This document shows positions 38,208-52,000 of a DNA stretch of 64,000 nucleotides, in pieces. Under the pieces are notes generated by a model, which saw nothing but the letters and a program-made list of their open reading frames with translations, searched no databases and was not told where the DNA came from. Position 1 is the stretch's first letter. Each line of letters begins with the position of its first letter. The position numbers were made by a program, and so were the translations under genes. The DNA is taken from assembly GCF_030936135.1 (NCBI RefSeq), contig NC_082611.1:7021001-7085000 (forward strand). The letters run 5' to 3'. This DNA comes from Gavia stellata (taxonomy: Eukaryota; Chordata; Aves; Gaviiformes; Gaviidae).

Positions 38208-39648
38208 ATGTCCACCGCCATGAACTTCGGCAGCAAAAGCTTCAAGCCGCGGCCGCCGGACAAGGGCGCCTTCCCGCTGGATCACTTCGGTGCGGTGACG
38301 CGGCCCTGGCCTCCCCGCGGCCCAGCGCCGGGCCTCCCCCCGCTCCCCTCAGCTGTCCGCGGGCCGGGTCAGGGGGACGCGGGCCCGGGGCTGCCGCCCG
38401 AGCCCGGCGGTAGCGCAGCCCTCTTGTCTCTTGCAGGGGAGTGCAGTGCCTTCAAGGAGCGGTTCATGGAGTGCCTCCGCGACAGCGGCTACGAGAGCGG
38501 TGCCTGCCGGCAGCGCGCCATGGCCTACCTGGAGTGCCGCATGGAGAGGCAAGTGGCACCGCGGCCCACCGGGGCAGGCGGGGCACAGCACAGCACGGCC
38601 CGGCCCGGCGCGGCCCGGCCCGGCCCGGCGGAGGGGGGCTGAGGAGCAGCCGGGTGTCCCCCGGGGTGGGGAAGCAGCGGGGCTGCCTTTGCGGGGAGGG
38701 GAAGGGAAGGCAACCCGCAGTGGAGGCGTTCACGAAGGAAGCTTGTGTCCGTGTAAGACACGGGTGTCCTTTGCAGCATCAGCACTTCATTTGGCTTATG
38801 TTTTTGTTGTGGTTTAGATACCCAGCCTGAAGCGCGGCAGAACTGCGAGACTTGGCCGGTTTCCACTGTGCATAACCGTTTTTCTCAATGTGAAACTTTT
38901 TTTTTTTTCTAGCTGTGGTTACAAGTTAAAGCTTAACTTGTTCCTCAGTTCAAGTAATAAAAGCGTTGGTGGTTGCTTTTCTAGGGATGTTTCCAGTCTT
39001 GCATTGCTTTGCAATGCTTTCTGTTCTGTGTTGAGTCAGGGAGCTCATTGGGAGAAGCACAAAGGGTGTTATTAAGTGCGCTTTAATACAAGGACACTTG
39101 CGTACACTGAATGGGCTGGTGCTGAGGGAGGCTGCGAATAAAAAACAGTTTGAAAATCACTACAGCAAAGCATAATGGCACCACAAATGGTGCTGTAAAC
39201 CGCATTCGCTTAAAAATCTGGTAAATGGGACGGGTAGAATGTTAGGAAGCTCTTATGCAGTCTGTTCATTAAAGATAACCAAGAGTCGGGTCAGTTTCTG
39301 AAGAAACTCTTATTCAATATCTACTATTAGGAAACAACACATTTAACTGGAAAACCGCTGCTAAGAAAAAAAGTATCCCTGAATGTTGCTTTCCCAAAAC
39401 TGAAGTTTCTGAGGCTTTGCCAAGTGGCAGTCACTCCGTATGGATGTCTTGGATTTCTTTAGAGTAAATAATATCAAATGAAATAGAAAATGCTGCTGTT
39501 TTCTTGGCTATAGACTGTGTTCTGCATAATGTTTTTGTTGTTTTATTGTTTTTAACTTAGGCAACTTATGGCTAACGAACCACTGGAAAAATTGGGATTT
39601 AAAGATCTGATAGATGAGAAATCAGAAGCAAAACCTGAAAAGTTGTAA
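38208..39648 (+). CDS. COX19: COX19 cytochrome c oxidase assembly factor
   Basis: Small mitochondrial intermembrane-space protein needed for cytochrome c oxidase assembly, linked to copper handling. Exons 38208-38289, 38437-38548 and 39561-39648 join to 282 nt, 93 aa (human about 90). The N-terminus [12 protein letters not shown] and the tail [11 protein letters not shown] are nearly as in human COX19. The CHCH domain has twin CX9C motifs, C30/C40 and C51/C61, which form the two disulfides made by the MIA40 import pathway; there is no cleaved presequence, as expected. The start has G at -3. Intron 1 (147 bp) is GT-AG. Intron 2 (1012 bp) must begin GCAAGT after AG and end TTAG to keep frame and the conserved MERQL sequence, making it a GC-AG intron. 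The first two exons lie in the CpG island. The gene is divergent from the P450 cluster and co-directional with ADAP1, as in mammals. Confidence 0.96.
38590..38630. repeat. GC-rich (CCCGG)n tract in COX19 intron 2
   Basis: Imperfect pentanucleotide run of GGCCC units near the 5' end of COX19 intron 2, starting about 45 bases past the GC donor. It is able to form stable secondary structure. Confidence 0.75.
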
Positions 39649-40066
39649 TGAAGAAAGACAACGTCAATCCTCATGTATGGAAGGCATAACTCTTATGTAG
39701 TACATATTGTACGTTTTGTTCATATTGCAATAGGTTCCTGAAGGAACCTTTTTTCAAAGTTTAATTTTCCTAAAATAAGATTTTTTTTTTTTTAAATGAG
39801 CAAAAGTACTGCCTTTGTCTACTTCCCTCAAGTATTTCCTAACTTTTTCCCTTTAATTTCTCTAGCCTACTCTTAAAGATCCATAAGAACATTTTGCCTG
39901 GGAGAAAACAATTATTGCCTCAAGTATTCTCCATGTCTCTGTAAGAACAGTGAAGTCTTACTTTAAAAAGACAAAAAAAAACCCCTTTATTGTGTAGATC
40001 TTGAACTATAGATAAATCTTATGTCAGCATTACTAATATGCTTAGAGCAATTACTTGTCAGGTGGA

Positions 40067-40072
40067 AATAAA
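40067..40072 (+). promoter_or_regulatory. Candidate polyadenylation signal of COX19
   Basis: AATAAA about 420 bases after the COX19 stop codon, in an AT-rich stretch typical of a 3' UTR. It is the first canonical hexamer seen after the stop, so the message probably ends near 40090. Confidence 0.55.
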
Positions 40073-40094
40073 GCTATTGTGGTACTTGCAAATT

Positions 40095-43000
40095 GCTTTT
40101 TATTAAATACTGGTATAAATTCCCATCTTTGGGGTTATCTCCTCACCCTGCTATAGAAAACACTTGGGTACTGGGGTGCGGGTTTTTTTTCAGTCTTTTA
40201 ACCTTCATCATTGTTGGGAGAGTATTTCTAGTTCCAGACACCAGTCAGGTAGTGATTCGGCTTTTATTTACCATACCAACTGTGTTCACTTAACTTTATT
40301 TCATAGTTTAACTGGGAGTCTTTCATTATGGATAGATTCATTTCTCCAAGTAGAGCTGCCATTTATTTTTTTGATATCTTTATGGTGAAATCGGTGTGGA
40401 GACAGGAGTGGTATTTATTTGTGTTCTAAGTAACTGTGAACTGTATATATAAGCATGACTGGGCAATTTTATTCTTTTAAAAACAAATGTTTTATATTAA
40501 AAAACAGGATAGATAGAAAGTTAGTTATATGAGAAATACAGTAGTTCATTCCAAAACACGTAGCTGCAGCCCATACTTTGAGAAGGTAATGCAGCAGGCC
40601 ATACAGTAGATGTCCAGTCAGGTCTGAGTATGTCTTTACGACCCCTGACAGGTGTATGTATAACTTACTACTGGCTCTGATAATTCACGGTATTTCTCTT
40701 ACATGTACTAATGCAAAGGAGTCTTTTTTAATTAATCCTGAGTTCAAGCCAAAATAATTTGGCCTATTAGCCCTTTAGAAATTTCTTTTATGCAGACAGT
40801 AAATTTGTAAATCTTCGGGGTGTGTTTCTCTACTTTCCACTGTATTTCCTGCCCTGTCCCCCCTGCTTTTTTTTTTTCTTTTTTAAACCCAGTGAATCAT
40901 TTATCTGTGTATCTGGCTGTCAAACTGCAAGCTTTAGGGTCAGGGCCTGCAGATAGTGATACACACAGTTTGCCAAGGCAGTTCTCCTACACTTTCTCCC
41001 TTATTTGCTGTCCTCTGTTAGATATATCGCACCTTTCCTGCTGTCTGCTATTATTCCTTTTGCTTCTGCTTCTCTCCACTATGCATCTGTTCACGCAGAG
41101 ATCGATGAAAGGGTAAAAGAACATTTTCTGCTCTTCATATTGATGGTTGGAGCTGGGATTTAAATTGTTGCTCGGGTCTAATCTGATTGAACAGACTGCA
41201 GATAGTTCAGAGCAGGTCCCTGTTTGAAAAGGATGTTCGCTTGCTGCTGCATATTTTTATTCTACTTTATTCTACTGTTTAAATTATATCCTTTGGTGAG
41301 ATTAGTATATTTATAGAAGAGAAAGCAGAGATTTTATTGCTGAAACAGATATTAAAATACTTTATATTAAACCACTGAACAAGAGCTTTCTTTCAGTGAT
41401 ACCAAGTAAGAATTATTAAAATAATCTCCAGCATCTTCAGAAGAAAGAAATCAAATTTCATGCTTCTATGCCTCCTGAATATTACAAGGTGAAGTGAGAC
41501 CCTGGTAGGTAAGAAAGAACCCACCAGTGGTGGTGGAGTAGTCTGGGCTGTTACCAGTGGTAGTTTCATCTTTGGGATCTTGCTCTGCCCTGTCATGTGG
41601 CCAAACAGTTACTTCAGGAGTTAGGTGCATGTTTTTCCTGAGACAATTAATACTAGCTCTGTCCTCCAGGTTATTATAGAGTAAAAGGGGTAAATTTTTT
41701 TAAGTCTTGAGTGATTGAATTTTGACTGCTGAGCTGGAGAGATAGTTACTGTTTAAATGAACTCAATACACACTGAAGGAGGGGCCACTGCAGTCTCTGT
41801 CTTTGTTTACAGTGACTGAGGCTCAAATTTTGGACCTGCTGCAGGAGGGGTGGTGGGGAAAAAAGCAGTTTCAAAAAAATTCATGGCATTCCGAAGTGAA
41901 CAGTGTAGGCCTGTGGTGTGACAGCGATGTGGCCTGCAGGACCCTGCATTGCACAGCCTTGACTGTGCTGCTGAGCCACCAAAACAGCCAGAGCATGCTT
42001 CACCTTCACAAAATTAAGTACAGAACTAGTAATTGCCATCGTAATAGGGAATGCTGGGGCGAGAGTTTTGCACCTTTTACCAGCCTGAAGAAGATAACTT
42101 CCTCATCCTGTCCAGGTCCAAGGGTACATTTCGTCCTTTCTCCCAGCACAGCGAGTCAGCTTCACAGCGCTGTCCCCTTCATGCCAGGACAGGAAAAGGG
42201 CTGCGAGTGGATAGTTGAAAACTTGGGGAATTGGCAGAAGCATGTATTTCCTGGCTGTAAGGCATTAGCTGGGGAAGAGAATATGTTCAGTGGAGCTGTA
42301 AGGTGAGCTTAAAGCTGGTGAGGGCCATCAGCTGATCTTGATTGAGACCTAATGCAACTGAGAAGTGGTGGAAAAACAAGCCATTAATCAATGTCGAGCC
42401 TGGGGTTAAACAATTTTCCCAACTTGCTCTATGGGACAAGTCCCTGCAATACCGGAGTCATCTGGGAAAAGCCCCAGAATGCTCTTCAATTTATTCCTGC
42501 CACCACACAGATCATTAATTAAAAGCCTTTCCATATAAACCTCTTTATTTTAGCCTTGCTTGTGGGATCCTGATTTATGCTCCTTTAAAATGACAGTAGT
42601 GAATAAGCCAAAGGAAAGCCCTAAGATTATAGCTGTATTTCCTGTTGCCGTACCAAGCAGGAACCTCTCCAGAAGCTTTGACACCAAGTTGGGAAAATCT
42701 GTATTCTGGAAACGCCGAGCTGAGGCATGTGTGCTGTGGGGGAGGCAGTTTGTCAGGGGCACCGATTTCTTGACAGAGCTGTTGGGAGTTGATGAGCTGC
42801 CTTGCGGCGTGTGGCACCCGGAGCAAGGTGAGTCCCACACAAGTGCATTAATCTTCATGTGAGAAGCCTGCCTGCATGCTGCCTGCACCCGCGCTGCCAT
42901 GAAGCACCACCTGCTGACAGACCCTGGGAGCTGGAGAAAGGCAGACAGTTGCAAAACGAGATTCAGCTCGGGCTGATGTACAAACTGCCGGCTTGGCTGT

Positions 43001-46000
43001 AGTTGTACAGGCGTGGAAGGGATAGCCTGAAGCAGGAGGAAGTGTTGACTGTGTTGGAGCGAAGATCTATGTAAGCTGTTAACACAATAGAAATCAATAA
43101 GCGAGGGGGCTGTAATGGTCTTTCCTGTAGCTTTTCTTCAGCAAAGCCTCTTTCACACCATAACTCTAGGCAGCCTCCTGCTTGGGATCCTGTCACAGGG
43201 AGTCCGCGGAGGGCTCCGGGTCAGCAGAGCTTTGCATGTTGGTGCTTAGGCAAGCCTTGCCTACACATTCCCCCTTTCTTTGCTCAGATTAGAATCAATT
43301 CAACCGCAAAGAGCTTAACCTTGATGGATGCAGTTATTTACAGAAAGAACATTGCTCCAACCCAACCCTCATTATGCCTTCCTGGGAGACCTTGAGCTCT
43401 AGGTGTATCTCTCCAAACAACCGCAATGACCTGCAAAACAAGGAAGAAAGGGTTTAATAAATATTTCCAGGGCTCTGAGCGTTCTTTCATAGAAAAGCCT
43501 ATACAAAGAGAACCTCCTGTGCTTGCGCTGGAAGTGGGCCATGGTCCAAAGTCCTTTGTAGGAGCACAATGAGCCTGTGCCTCTATGCTAAGGAAGGATT
43601 GTTGCTGCATCTGCCACCTGGAAGCGGGACACCTGGTGTAGCAGAAGGGTTGCATCTGTAGGCACCTGTAAAGTGAATGTTTGGGGTTGTGCACAGAGTT
43701 CTGCACAGGCAAGGGGTGTAGCCGGCTGACCTTCACACTTGGTCCTCCCCTGAATCCTCTTCCAAAGCATTCTCCCCAGTTTGTCCTGCCTGCTTCAAGG
43801 CCACAGATGTCCTGGCTGGGCATCACACAGTGAGTAGTCACCCACTTGGTTTCCTTTGGAGACCACGGAGTTGCTGGCCTTTGCTTGTGATTAATTGCCC
43901 TTTGCAGCAGGAAACAGAACCACTTTCACTTGCTGCTGCTTTTGTAGGTTTGGCTTAACGAGTGCCAACATTGGAGGGAACTAGATCAGTTAGAGCACCT
44001 CTTGAATTTCACCCCGTTGTTATCTCAGCAGGCCTGGAGAGCACTGGGAGGCAATGCGGTTTCCACAAAGCTGCTGGAACTAAACCTGGAGTGTTGCACT
44101 GTTGCAGTTAAGGATCAGGAAATACTGTAGGTAGGCTACGAGAGAAGGAGCAGCCTGCTCCCTGTACAAAAAGCATCTGTAGCATCACTTGTTGCTGTAG
44201 GCTCTGAAAAGTGCCTTGGGTGTTCTGGTTCCACTGGAGAGCAGTACGTTTCTACATTTCTAATCCGTTATTCCTGGGAAGGGAATGATGCTTCTGCTAG
44301 TATGCAGGAGTGTGGTCATTTCTGGTAGCATATACACTGACCCCAAAGGACTTTAATTACTTTTCTGCCTGGACTAGATCCCTTCTGGAAGAGATCCTCC
44401 TGCTAAATTGTGTATGTGGCATATTGTATCAGGTTTCCCACAAAAATCAAAGTTCTAACTCAGATTAATTAAAAAAAAAAAAAGACTGTTTGGAAGGGCA
44501 CATGCAAGGGTCCATTTCCCCTTCCAGGCTGTTTCAATGGAAATTGGATGTCTGATTATCGTGGTTCTTTTTTCTTTTAATGATTCTGCTTCTGTGAATA
44601 GCTGGCAATGCTGCATTTCCATCAGGGTGCAGCAGATTTTCTAGCTTACAGATTTCAAGACAAAATGCCTTCCTTCTGGAATGAAGGTGCCATATGGCTT
44701 GAAATGCATAATAGATCACTGCTCAAAATAGGAGCTTCATAGAAAGTCACCTAGAAGTCCAATGCGTGTGTGCAGAGGACTTGATAGACCTTGATGCATT
44801 TTTTGTTTCCTGGGACCAATGATGATATGGGGACAGGTTTTTATGGCTCGTCCTAGAGGTTCTGATGCTTGTGCTTTCTCTCTAGCTCTGCAGAGACTGT
44901 TTCAGCACTGGATTGTTTATTCCCATTATTCCAGGAGATCCTGGGACTTGCATTAGCAGGTGCATCAATCTTAGGCTTGCTGATTCCTACTGGGCTTGGC
45001 TGGATGAAAAACATCCCAGACAAGCCTGGCATTCACTATATAGCCCAGCAAAGGCCACAGTTATCTGTGAGTGTGAAACAGTTCAGGTCCATCAAATCTG
45101 GTGAGCTGAATCCAGCCTTTACTGTCCCATACTTCCGCACCTCCGGTGGGAGGTGTAGCTGTCTGCACGAGCAGTCTTTCCCAGCTCCCGTGCAGAGTAA
45201 GGCAGGTTCCCACTGATGTGGGAGGGATGCTGTGGTCCACCTGGCTGTGTGTCCTGTTGGCTGGTGATGAGGAATACCTTAAACCACCCACTACTGTAGA
45301 TGCTTTTCTGTTCAGATCCTTATGAATTATGGCAAACACTGTAGGGGCAGTGGTGGAAAGTAGCCCTGCAAAAAGAGAGCAGGAGAGTGAAGAAATCAAG
45401 GAGACTACCCCAAATGACCCAGGCTTTTAACATCATCTTGATGATTTTAAAAAGCAGGCAGTAGGAGCTGCTTCTGCAGCTTCTTTGGGGAACTGAGTCC
45501 TTTGGCTATTTTAGTAACCTCCTAGGAGTTGACAGATCTGATTTCTGGAGGATTTCGAGTTTCCTCAATACTAGCAAGCCCTGCTCAGCAAGAATCTGCT
45601 CGCACACCCGGTTCTGATGCTGCTCGCAAAGCTGCTAATCAAAGATAGCATGGGAGGAGGTGCTCTGCAAGGGAGTCAGCTCCACTTTTGTTTGCTCTCT
45701 TTACATTTCTCTGTTATCAAACCATGTTCTGGGTTTCAGCAGGGTTTGGAGGCACTGAATTGCTCCTTAGTGGACAAGGCAGGAGAACGATAGCACTACA
45801 GAATCTGGGACACCAGGACTGCCCTGAGGATTTGATGTGATGCTGTGGGCTGCAGCCTGCTTAGAGGAGCAATCTGCTGGCAATCTACAGAAGGCTTTTC
45901 CCTCTGGGTTGCTCTGACAGCCCCATGGTAGCATGGCTTGCTGGATGGTCAAAAGGATTTCACCACACTGAGGAAGCCAGTTTTTGGGCAGGCAGACCCA

Positions 46001-49000
46001 AATGGGAAAAAAATTCCCGGGGCCACTCAGGAATTGCACAGAAGCTGTGGGTCAGCTCAGTGCTGAGAAAATTGCCGGTAACTCAGGATACTGAACCAAG
46101 CAGGAGCAAAATCCCCCATTGATAAATGAGCCTTCACATCCCCATGAACAAGTACCAAATAGGAAATCCCAGGGGTGTAATGAAGCTGGTTGCTTTCATC
46201 GCTGGGGTTGCCTCCCTCAGCTTTTGCTCTTTAGTGTGGACGTGGGAGTTATGCTCTGCTGACTTCAACCCATGGATTTAGCAGGCTGTCTTTAACCCCT
46301 TGTCCTCACCACCTATCACTGCGACCCAGCCCTTACAGAGCACACGCTCCAGAGTGTGCCTGTTGTTTGGCACATCTCCGGCGTGCATGTGCGTGCTCGG
46401 AGCGGTTGCTAAGGCAGCATAAGTCTGTCCCCCTCTCTCTGTGTATTCAATTTTCTGTCTGATCTAGAGGTACATGTGTACTGGGTTCATGCAGCCCAAT
46501 CCCAGACAGGCATCTGTATGGGAGAGCACAGGCGATGCCACAGATCAGGCGTTAACAGTCTGTGTGCATAGACATCAGCGTGAGTGGTATAGGTGAGCGG
46601 AGTGCGGGTTTCGGTTTAGTTCCCCCCTCCCCAAACTGTGCTGCAGAATCCGGTGGAAAAGAGGGACTGTCCACTGCCACCTTCTAGGACGCAGCACGGA
46701 GGTGAGTATCTCTGGCAGGAGATGCGTCCTGGCCTCCTCGCGGGGGGAGATGCTGAGTGTGTGCATGTGCAGCACAGAGGTGTAACCAGAACCAGGTCAC
46801 TGCAGGGCTTTGGCGATAGGAGATGTGCGAGTTCTGGTCAAAGGGACAGAAACGCTGAGTTCACCGGCTGCTGAAAAAGAACCATGTGGGTGAAAAATGA
46901 GAACGTGTCTGGAACATCTACCTCCATCCTTTCAGCGTGCACGGCAGGAGACTTGCAGGTGTGGTGGTGCCAGCTAGAAAGACTCATTTTGAGCGGAAAG
47001 ATGTTGGGATTGATGACTTTATTTCAGCTTATTTTAGCAAGGAATAGGCAGGGGGAGGTGATGTTTATCACTGAAACCGGAGCTGGCTAGTACTTAAGAT
47101 CACAGCTCTAATCTGTTGGACTGTCTTAGACAGTAAATCACTTTAGCAGCACTAATAACACAGGGCGACGGGTATAGTAAACCCTCTATTGCAGCAATAA
47201 CCTGTTCCTGCTGGTTCTTTGACTCAGGTTGGTGCTTCTGTGCTGGTTTGTTTAATAAAGCTCCTTCACAAAAGTCACTTGGGTGGCTGCTTCGACTCAA
47301 CCATCGAAATGGCGGTTCCCCTGCCATTCCCCAACCTGGTTTGGGCTCTTTTTATAGCCTGCTATAAAATTGTTTATTTTTGCACCTGTTTATAGAGGCT
47401 TTTCGGCCACAGGGGTCTCATCATGTTGTTTTCATGGCTTCTGGAGCAGGGCTACTCTGTTGTTGCTAGAAATAATTGCTGTTAATTAATTCTTTGCTGA
47501 TTTTTCTTTGGCAAAGCATATTGACATAAATAAGTGAGCAGCATGCTCTGTATCTTGATGTTGTGGGAGCTTTTAGGAGGTATGCAGTGACATCCAAACA
47601 ATCCCATCAGCAGCTAAAGGAAGGGTAGAACACGATCCTCAACTTTCTGTGGACAAAGTTAATTGGGGGGAGGCTCAATTACCATCTCCAGCTGTTCAGC
47701 AGCTTCCTTCAGGCCATCATTTCTAATCTCTTTCTAGAGAAAAACCACAGCTTTGTTTCCATTTAATGCTTCATTCAAATCACAGCTGAGCAATGTTACA
47801 GAAAGCGATGTGGTCTCAGTTGTCTGAGCCGGACCAGCAGCTGAAGGCAGCAGCCTGTGATACGAGACCGACTGCTGGGACCTATAATTGCACCGTTTTT
47901 CTCTTCTTCTCTGTGCCCTTTTAAAATGGTTTGGCTTCTTTCTGAGGGACTCAGGCTCTGCTGCAGAGACTTCCAGACCAGAAGTGATGTGCTGGCCTTC
48001 AGCCCCTCTGTCCTATGGCCCTGCCTATAGTGTGTCCGTCATCCTCTTGGCACTGGGTCCCTGGCAGGAGCAGCCACCGGTTCTCTGGACCTCCAGAGCA
48101 GGCAGCAGTTGGCTGAGCCGTTTCCATCTCCATCCTGCAATGGGACATCATCCAGTCCAGTCTCCTGCTCTAATGTCTCCAAGCTGTTCCTGGAAGGATG
48201 AGCTATTTGAGCCGGAAGAGATTAAATTATTGAATTAAGGAAAAGCAATTTCCATGATAAGTGCTTGCCCTGCAGTTTGCACGTTGAACCTGTCCTGCTG
48301 CTGTCTCTGACTCAGACTGAACTGATGATGGCCCGCTCTGAATAATCACTTTGACTTTTCTTGGAGGAGCTGATACCATGACGTATGAATCTCTTCACAC
48401 ATATGTTGGCTTTCTCCATATGCAGCTTCCCCAGGCCTAAGTCTTTTACTTGGTATAAATCAGGAATAATACTAAAAGCAGTGGTCTGCCACTGGTGTAG
48501 GTGAATTATTGACTTCATTGGTCTAATTTCATCTTCTCTGAGAGCAGAAGAGGGCCCATCATTAGGCCGTAGAAATCAGCATAAGTCCGGTTTGGTGCCT
48601 AGTAGCTGCTACGGAGCCAATTCCCCCAGCTGCCCCCTCCGCATCGTATTTTACATTATATGAAATGGGTTTGGTACGACAGCAACAGGACTGTTGCAGC
48701 ACGTTTTTTCTTGCGTTGAGATTTCCCCGTGTGCCGTGGAGCAGACGTGCAAATATCCAACGACCTCAAGCTATCAATTACCCCCTCGCTCTCTGGGATG
48801 TCTCTTGGCTCCCAGCCACCCTGCCAGAGCGAAAAAGCAGCCCCTGTGACCGTGTATCGGCTCCCAAACCAGCCCATGGCTGCAGCGAGCCTGGCCAGAG
48901 CGCAGGTGGAAAAGAAACTGAAAGGATGTCCTGAGCACAGGATGGGCAGACTCAGAGCAGTGGTTGGAGCTACTTTCCTTTTCATTGCAGTGCAGCAATG

Positions 49001-52000
49001 AGAGAGCATTTCTCAGCTCCAGGGTGTTGCAGAAGCCTAAAAAAAAGGTGTTTAAGTCAATCAGTAAAGAGATTTTGCTCTGCACCCCCTTCTTGTGCTC
49101 ATTTTCCTCATTTCTTCTCCCTTACAGAGGATGTCTGGGGTCTGGTGTGCATGGTGTTACCTGCATGGCTCTTAAATCATGGGAGTAAAGGACTCCCCTT
49201 TTTTTCACGCTGGTAACACTGGGCTTTGCAACAGAGTTAATCACTATGCAAATGTAATGAAACCCTGATCTGCAAATTACTCCGCAGCAAGGCCCTTTTA
49301 GAGTTGCATGATGCCTTTTCTTCTTTGAGGGCTGGTGCAGGTGCAGAGCAGCTCTGCAGACACGGGACTTCAGTCTGCTATTCCTGCACCCTCGCATAAT
49401 TTTCTCTTGCACCATCCTCTTCAACTTGACCAACACATCCTAACCATGCAGATGCAGTGAGTGTGCTTTTCCCTGTTCTACAGGAGAAAAATCCCACGGG
49501 GTCCATAAAGCAATTTGCTCAAAGTCAGAGAAAGTTGGCATCAGTATGGGATTTTCAGTTAAAGAGTTTTTAATTGTCCTGGTCTGAGCTCTCCTCTCTG
49601 TGGTGTTCCTCCCTCCCAGCTGTAGCCACTCTTGATTTAACTGGATAACCCAGAAAATAAGACATATAATTTTTTTAAAGAAAAACCTCTAGGTTTTCAG
49701 TTTCTTTCTTTTTCTTTTTTCTTTTGAACAGGAAACCATACTGCAACGGAAACTAGCTGCTTTAGCATGGGTGCGGGTGGCCAGTGCTATGGCTTGTTCA
49801 CACAAACCTCCGGCTGCAAGAGCTGCCTCCCCTATGATGCTGAGGAAGCCTAAGGGATCCAGCCTGGTGTATCTACTATTCCAGAGAGTTTTGCTTGAAT
49901 GCAGTTGCAGTGGCATGAATTATTGATATTTCTCTTAAGGTTTGCTGTTCACACAGGAATTTGCAATGCTTCCCCACGTTACGCTGTGAATGCGCTCCCG
50001 AGTCACATAAAGGGTTGAGTTTAACACCCTTTTACTTGCATGATTGTGACATTGATTTAGCCATTTCATGGTTGTGGCTGCAAAATTAACTAAAAACCCA
50101 GTGTAAACAGCTCTTCCCTAACAAAACAAGCCAGTCTCGGGGTGAAAGGAGCTAATATGGAAGAGCAAGGAGAAGGTATAGTTATATCTGTGGATTTTCA
50201 GAGCGTCACCACAAAGATAATGAAAAGGTTTCCAGGAATTTCTGAGCATCGTTTTGCCCTGACCTCAGAGTCTGGCATTTCCAGAGGCTGCCCTTGCTAC
50301 CACTGTGCTTAGCACCTCGGGAGATCGCATTAATAACGTCCGTTTCTAAGGCAACAACCTTGCGATTTAGAAAAGACTGAGTTAAAAGTGTGCGTGTTTA
50401 CAAACAAACACATTTTACACATAAATATGTAAGTATTTGTATACATATGTATATACGTTTATAGCACAGTTAACAAGTCACTTAGCAGTGGAGAGACAGA
50501 AAGCATCTGAATGAGGGTGATGTATTGACAGTGACAACCGGTCTCCAGAGAGTTTGGCCAGAGACTTTGCAAGAAGCAGGAGCAAATTCATTAAGCGTTC
50601 CTGGACAGGTCGTGCCCCCGGGCAAAAGGTGGGGAAAAGCTCAGACCAGGTGTGGGCTCCTGCGGGCACAGGCAGGAGGGAGCAGTCTGACCTGGAGAAG
50701 CCTGAGCAGCCATGCCCGCAGCCCTGCCGGGGCAACCTTCGCCTTTTACCCCGTGTGGGACGGTAAACTGACGCTGTCCCTGCTCTACACCAGGAATCAC
50801 AATCCTTAAGAGCCAATGTCCATCAGGAGGGCCTCACTGCCTGCCCTGGGTCAACACTGTGCTGACCGACACTGGAGCAATACCCAACCTCTCAACCTTG
50901 GATAAACCAGGAGTAAATCTACGGAGATACCCTCGTATATGTGAGAGTGAATCGAGCCTTTGATTTTCCACTGAACAAAAGTTTATTTTCAATTCTGGCT
51001 CATTTAGTTCCAACTTTTCTCCTTCTCTCTCTGCGTCCCTTCCACCCACGTGGGCTGTTTGTTTCCCGATGCGAAGTCTGGAGTAATTGTGAAGGGACTT
51101 AATGCTGAGGATCGCTGCTGATCGGCCCTTCCTGGCCCTGTTCTGCTCTGCTTGTCCTTTACGAAACACTCCCCTCTCGTCATTGACAACAGGCTCTGTT
51201 ATATTTGATTTTATTACAAGATATAAATTTCTGTCTGCAGCCCTGGCTTCCAGCACGCGGAGGAGAGAGAGGGATTGCCTAGCAACCAGGAGAACAAAAA
51301 ATTAAGAGAATCAATAAGTCTTAATGGAAAGCTAAACAGAGACTTTAAAACCAACTCCCTTGTCTCCTCCCAGCCCCTGCCCTCGGTAAGTTCATGATGA
51401 TGTGCAGCATCCTGGCTATTGCATGAAGAATTCAGCAAGTGCATCTTCTGGAAAAGCTGGAGTGCAAATGAAAACCTAACCTAACTTGGACTTAGGTAAA
51501 GCTCTGATCCTGTAAGCATTTTATACCGACAAGCTTGAATTTAGCATGGGTGTGGAGGATTAGGGCTAAGATACTGTGCCGGAGCTGGTTTTACTCAGTG
51601 GATGTTAGAAGTCGGTGCTCTGCTCCAGGTTAGTATTAGTGACTCGGAGGTTGAAGAAGGCGAGGGTCTGGATGCAGCAGCTCACCTTCTCCACACAAGG
51701 CCCGTGTGTGGGATTACACCTTTGGTTAGTGTGGCAACAAGTTTACAGACAGCCTCAGCCTACATGTTTAAAACCAGCAACCCCCAGCACGATGTGTAAC
51801 GCTGCATAAAGTCGGCAAGGGACAGTCCGACATCAGTCTGAAACAGTCAAAAATCAACTTGGTTACAGTCCCTTGTCGGACAGCACAAACACAAAGGTCA
51901 TTTAGGAAAACGTATTCCAGGCAAGGGAGCCATTGCAAATGTACCAGGCCATGATTCTGCCCCCATTTAAGGCTGTATGCTATTTTCCTCCACAAAGTGT

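Larger units (their letters stand above)
37700..38720. promoter_or_regulatory. CpG island and promoter region of COX19
   Basis: A sharp shift to GC-rich, CpG-dense sequence surrounds COX19 exons 1-2. It has no TATA box. Visible elements are an ATGGCGGG YY1-like site at about 37847, X-boxes, a palindromic CRE, a GC box (CCCCGCCCCC, about 38049) and an E-box, all within about 250 bases. Edges are estimated by eye. The many open frames across it come from GC-rich composition. Confidence 0.8.

Noticed and set aside
37797-38285. Minus-strand open frame of 162 codons over the COX19 promoter
   Set aside because: Composition effect of the CpG island with no recognisable domain. A divergent transcript is possible but this frame does not support a protein.
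38549-38642. Read-through of COX19 exon 2 giving a longer C-terminus
   Set aside because: The added residues are translated GC repeat, while the conserved COX19 tail is found intact at 39561-39648.
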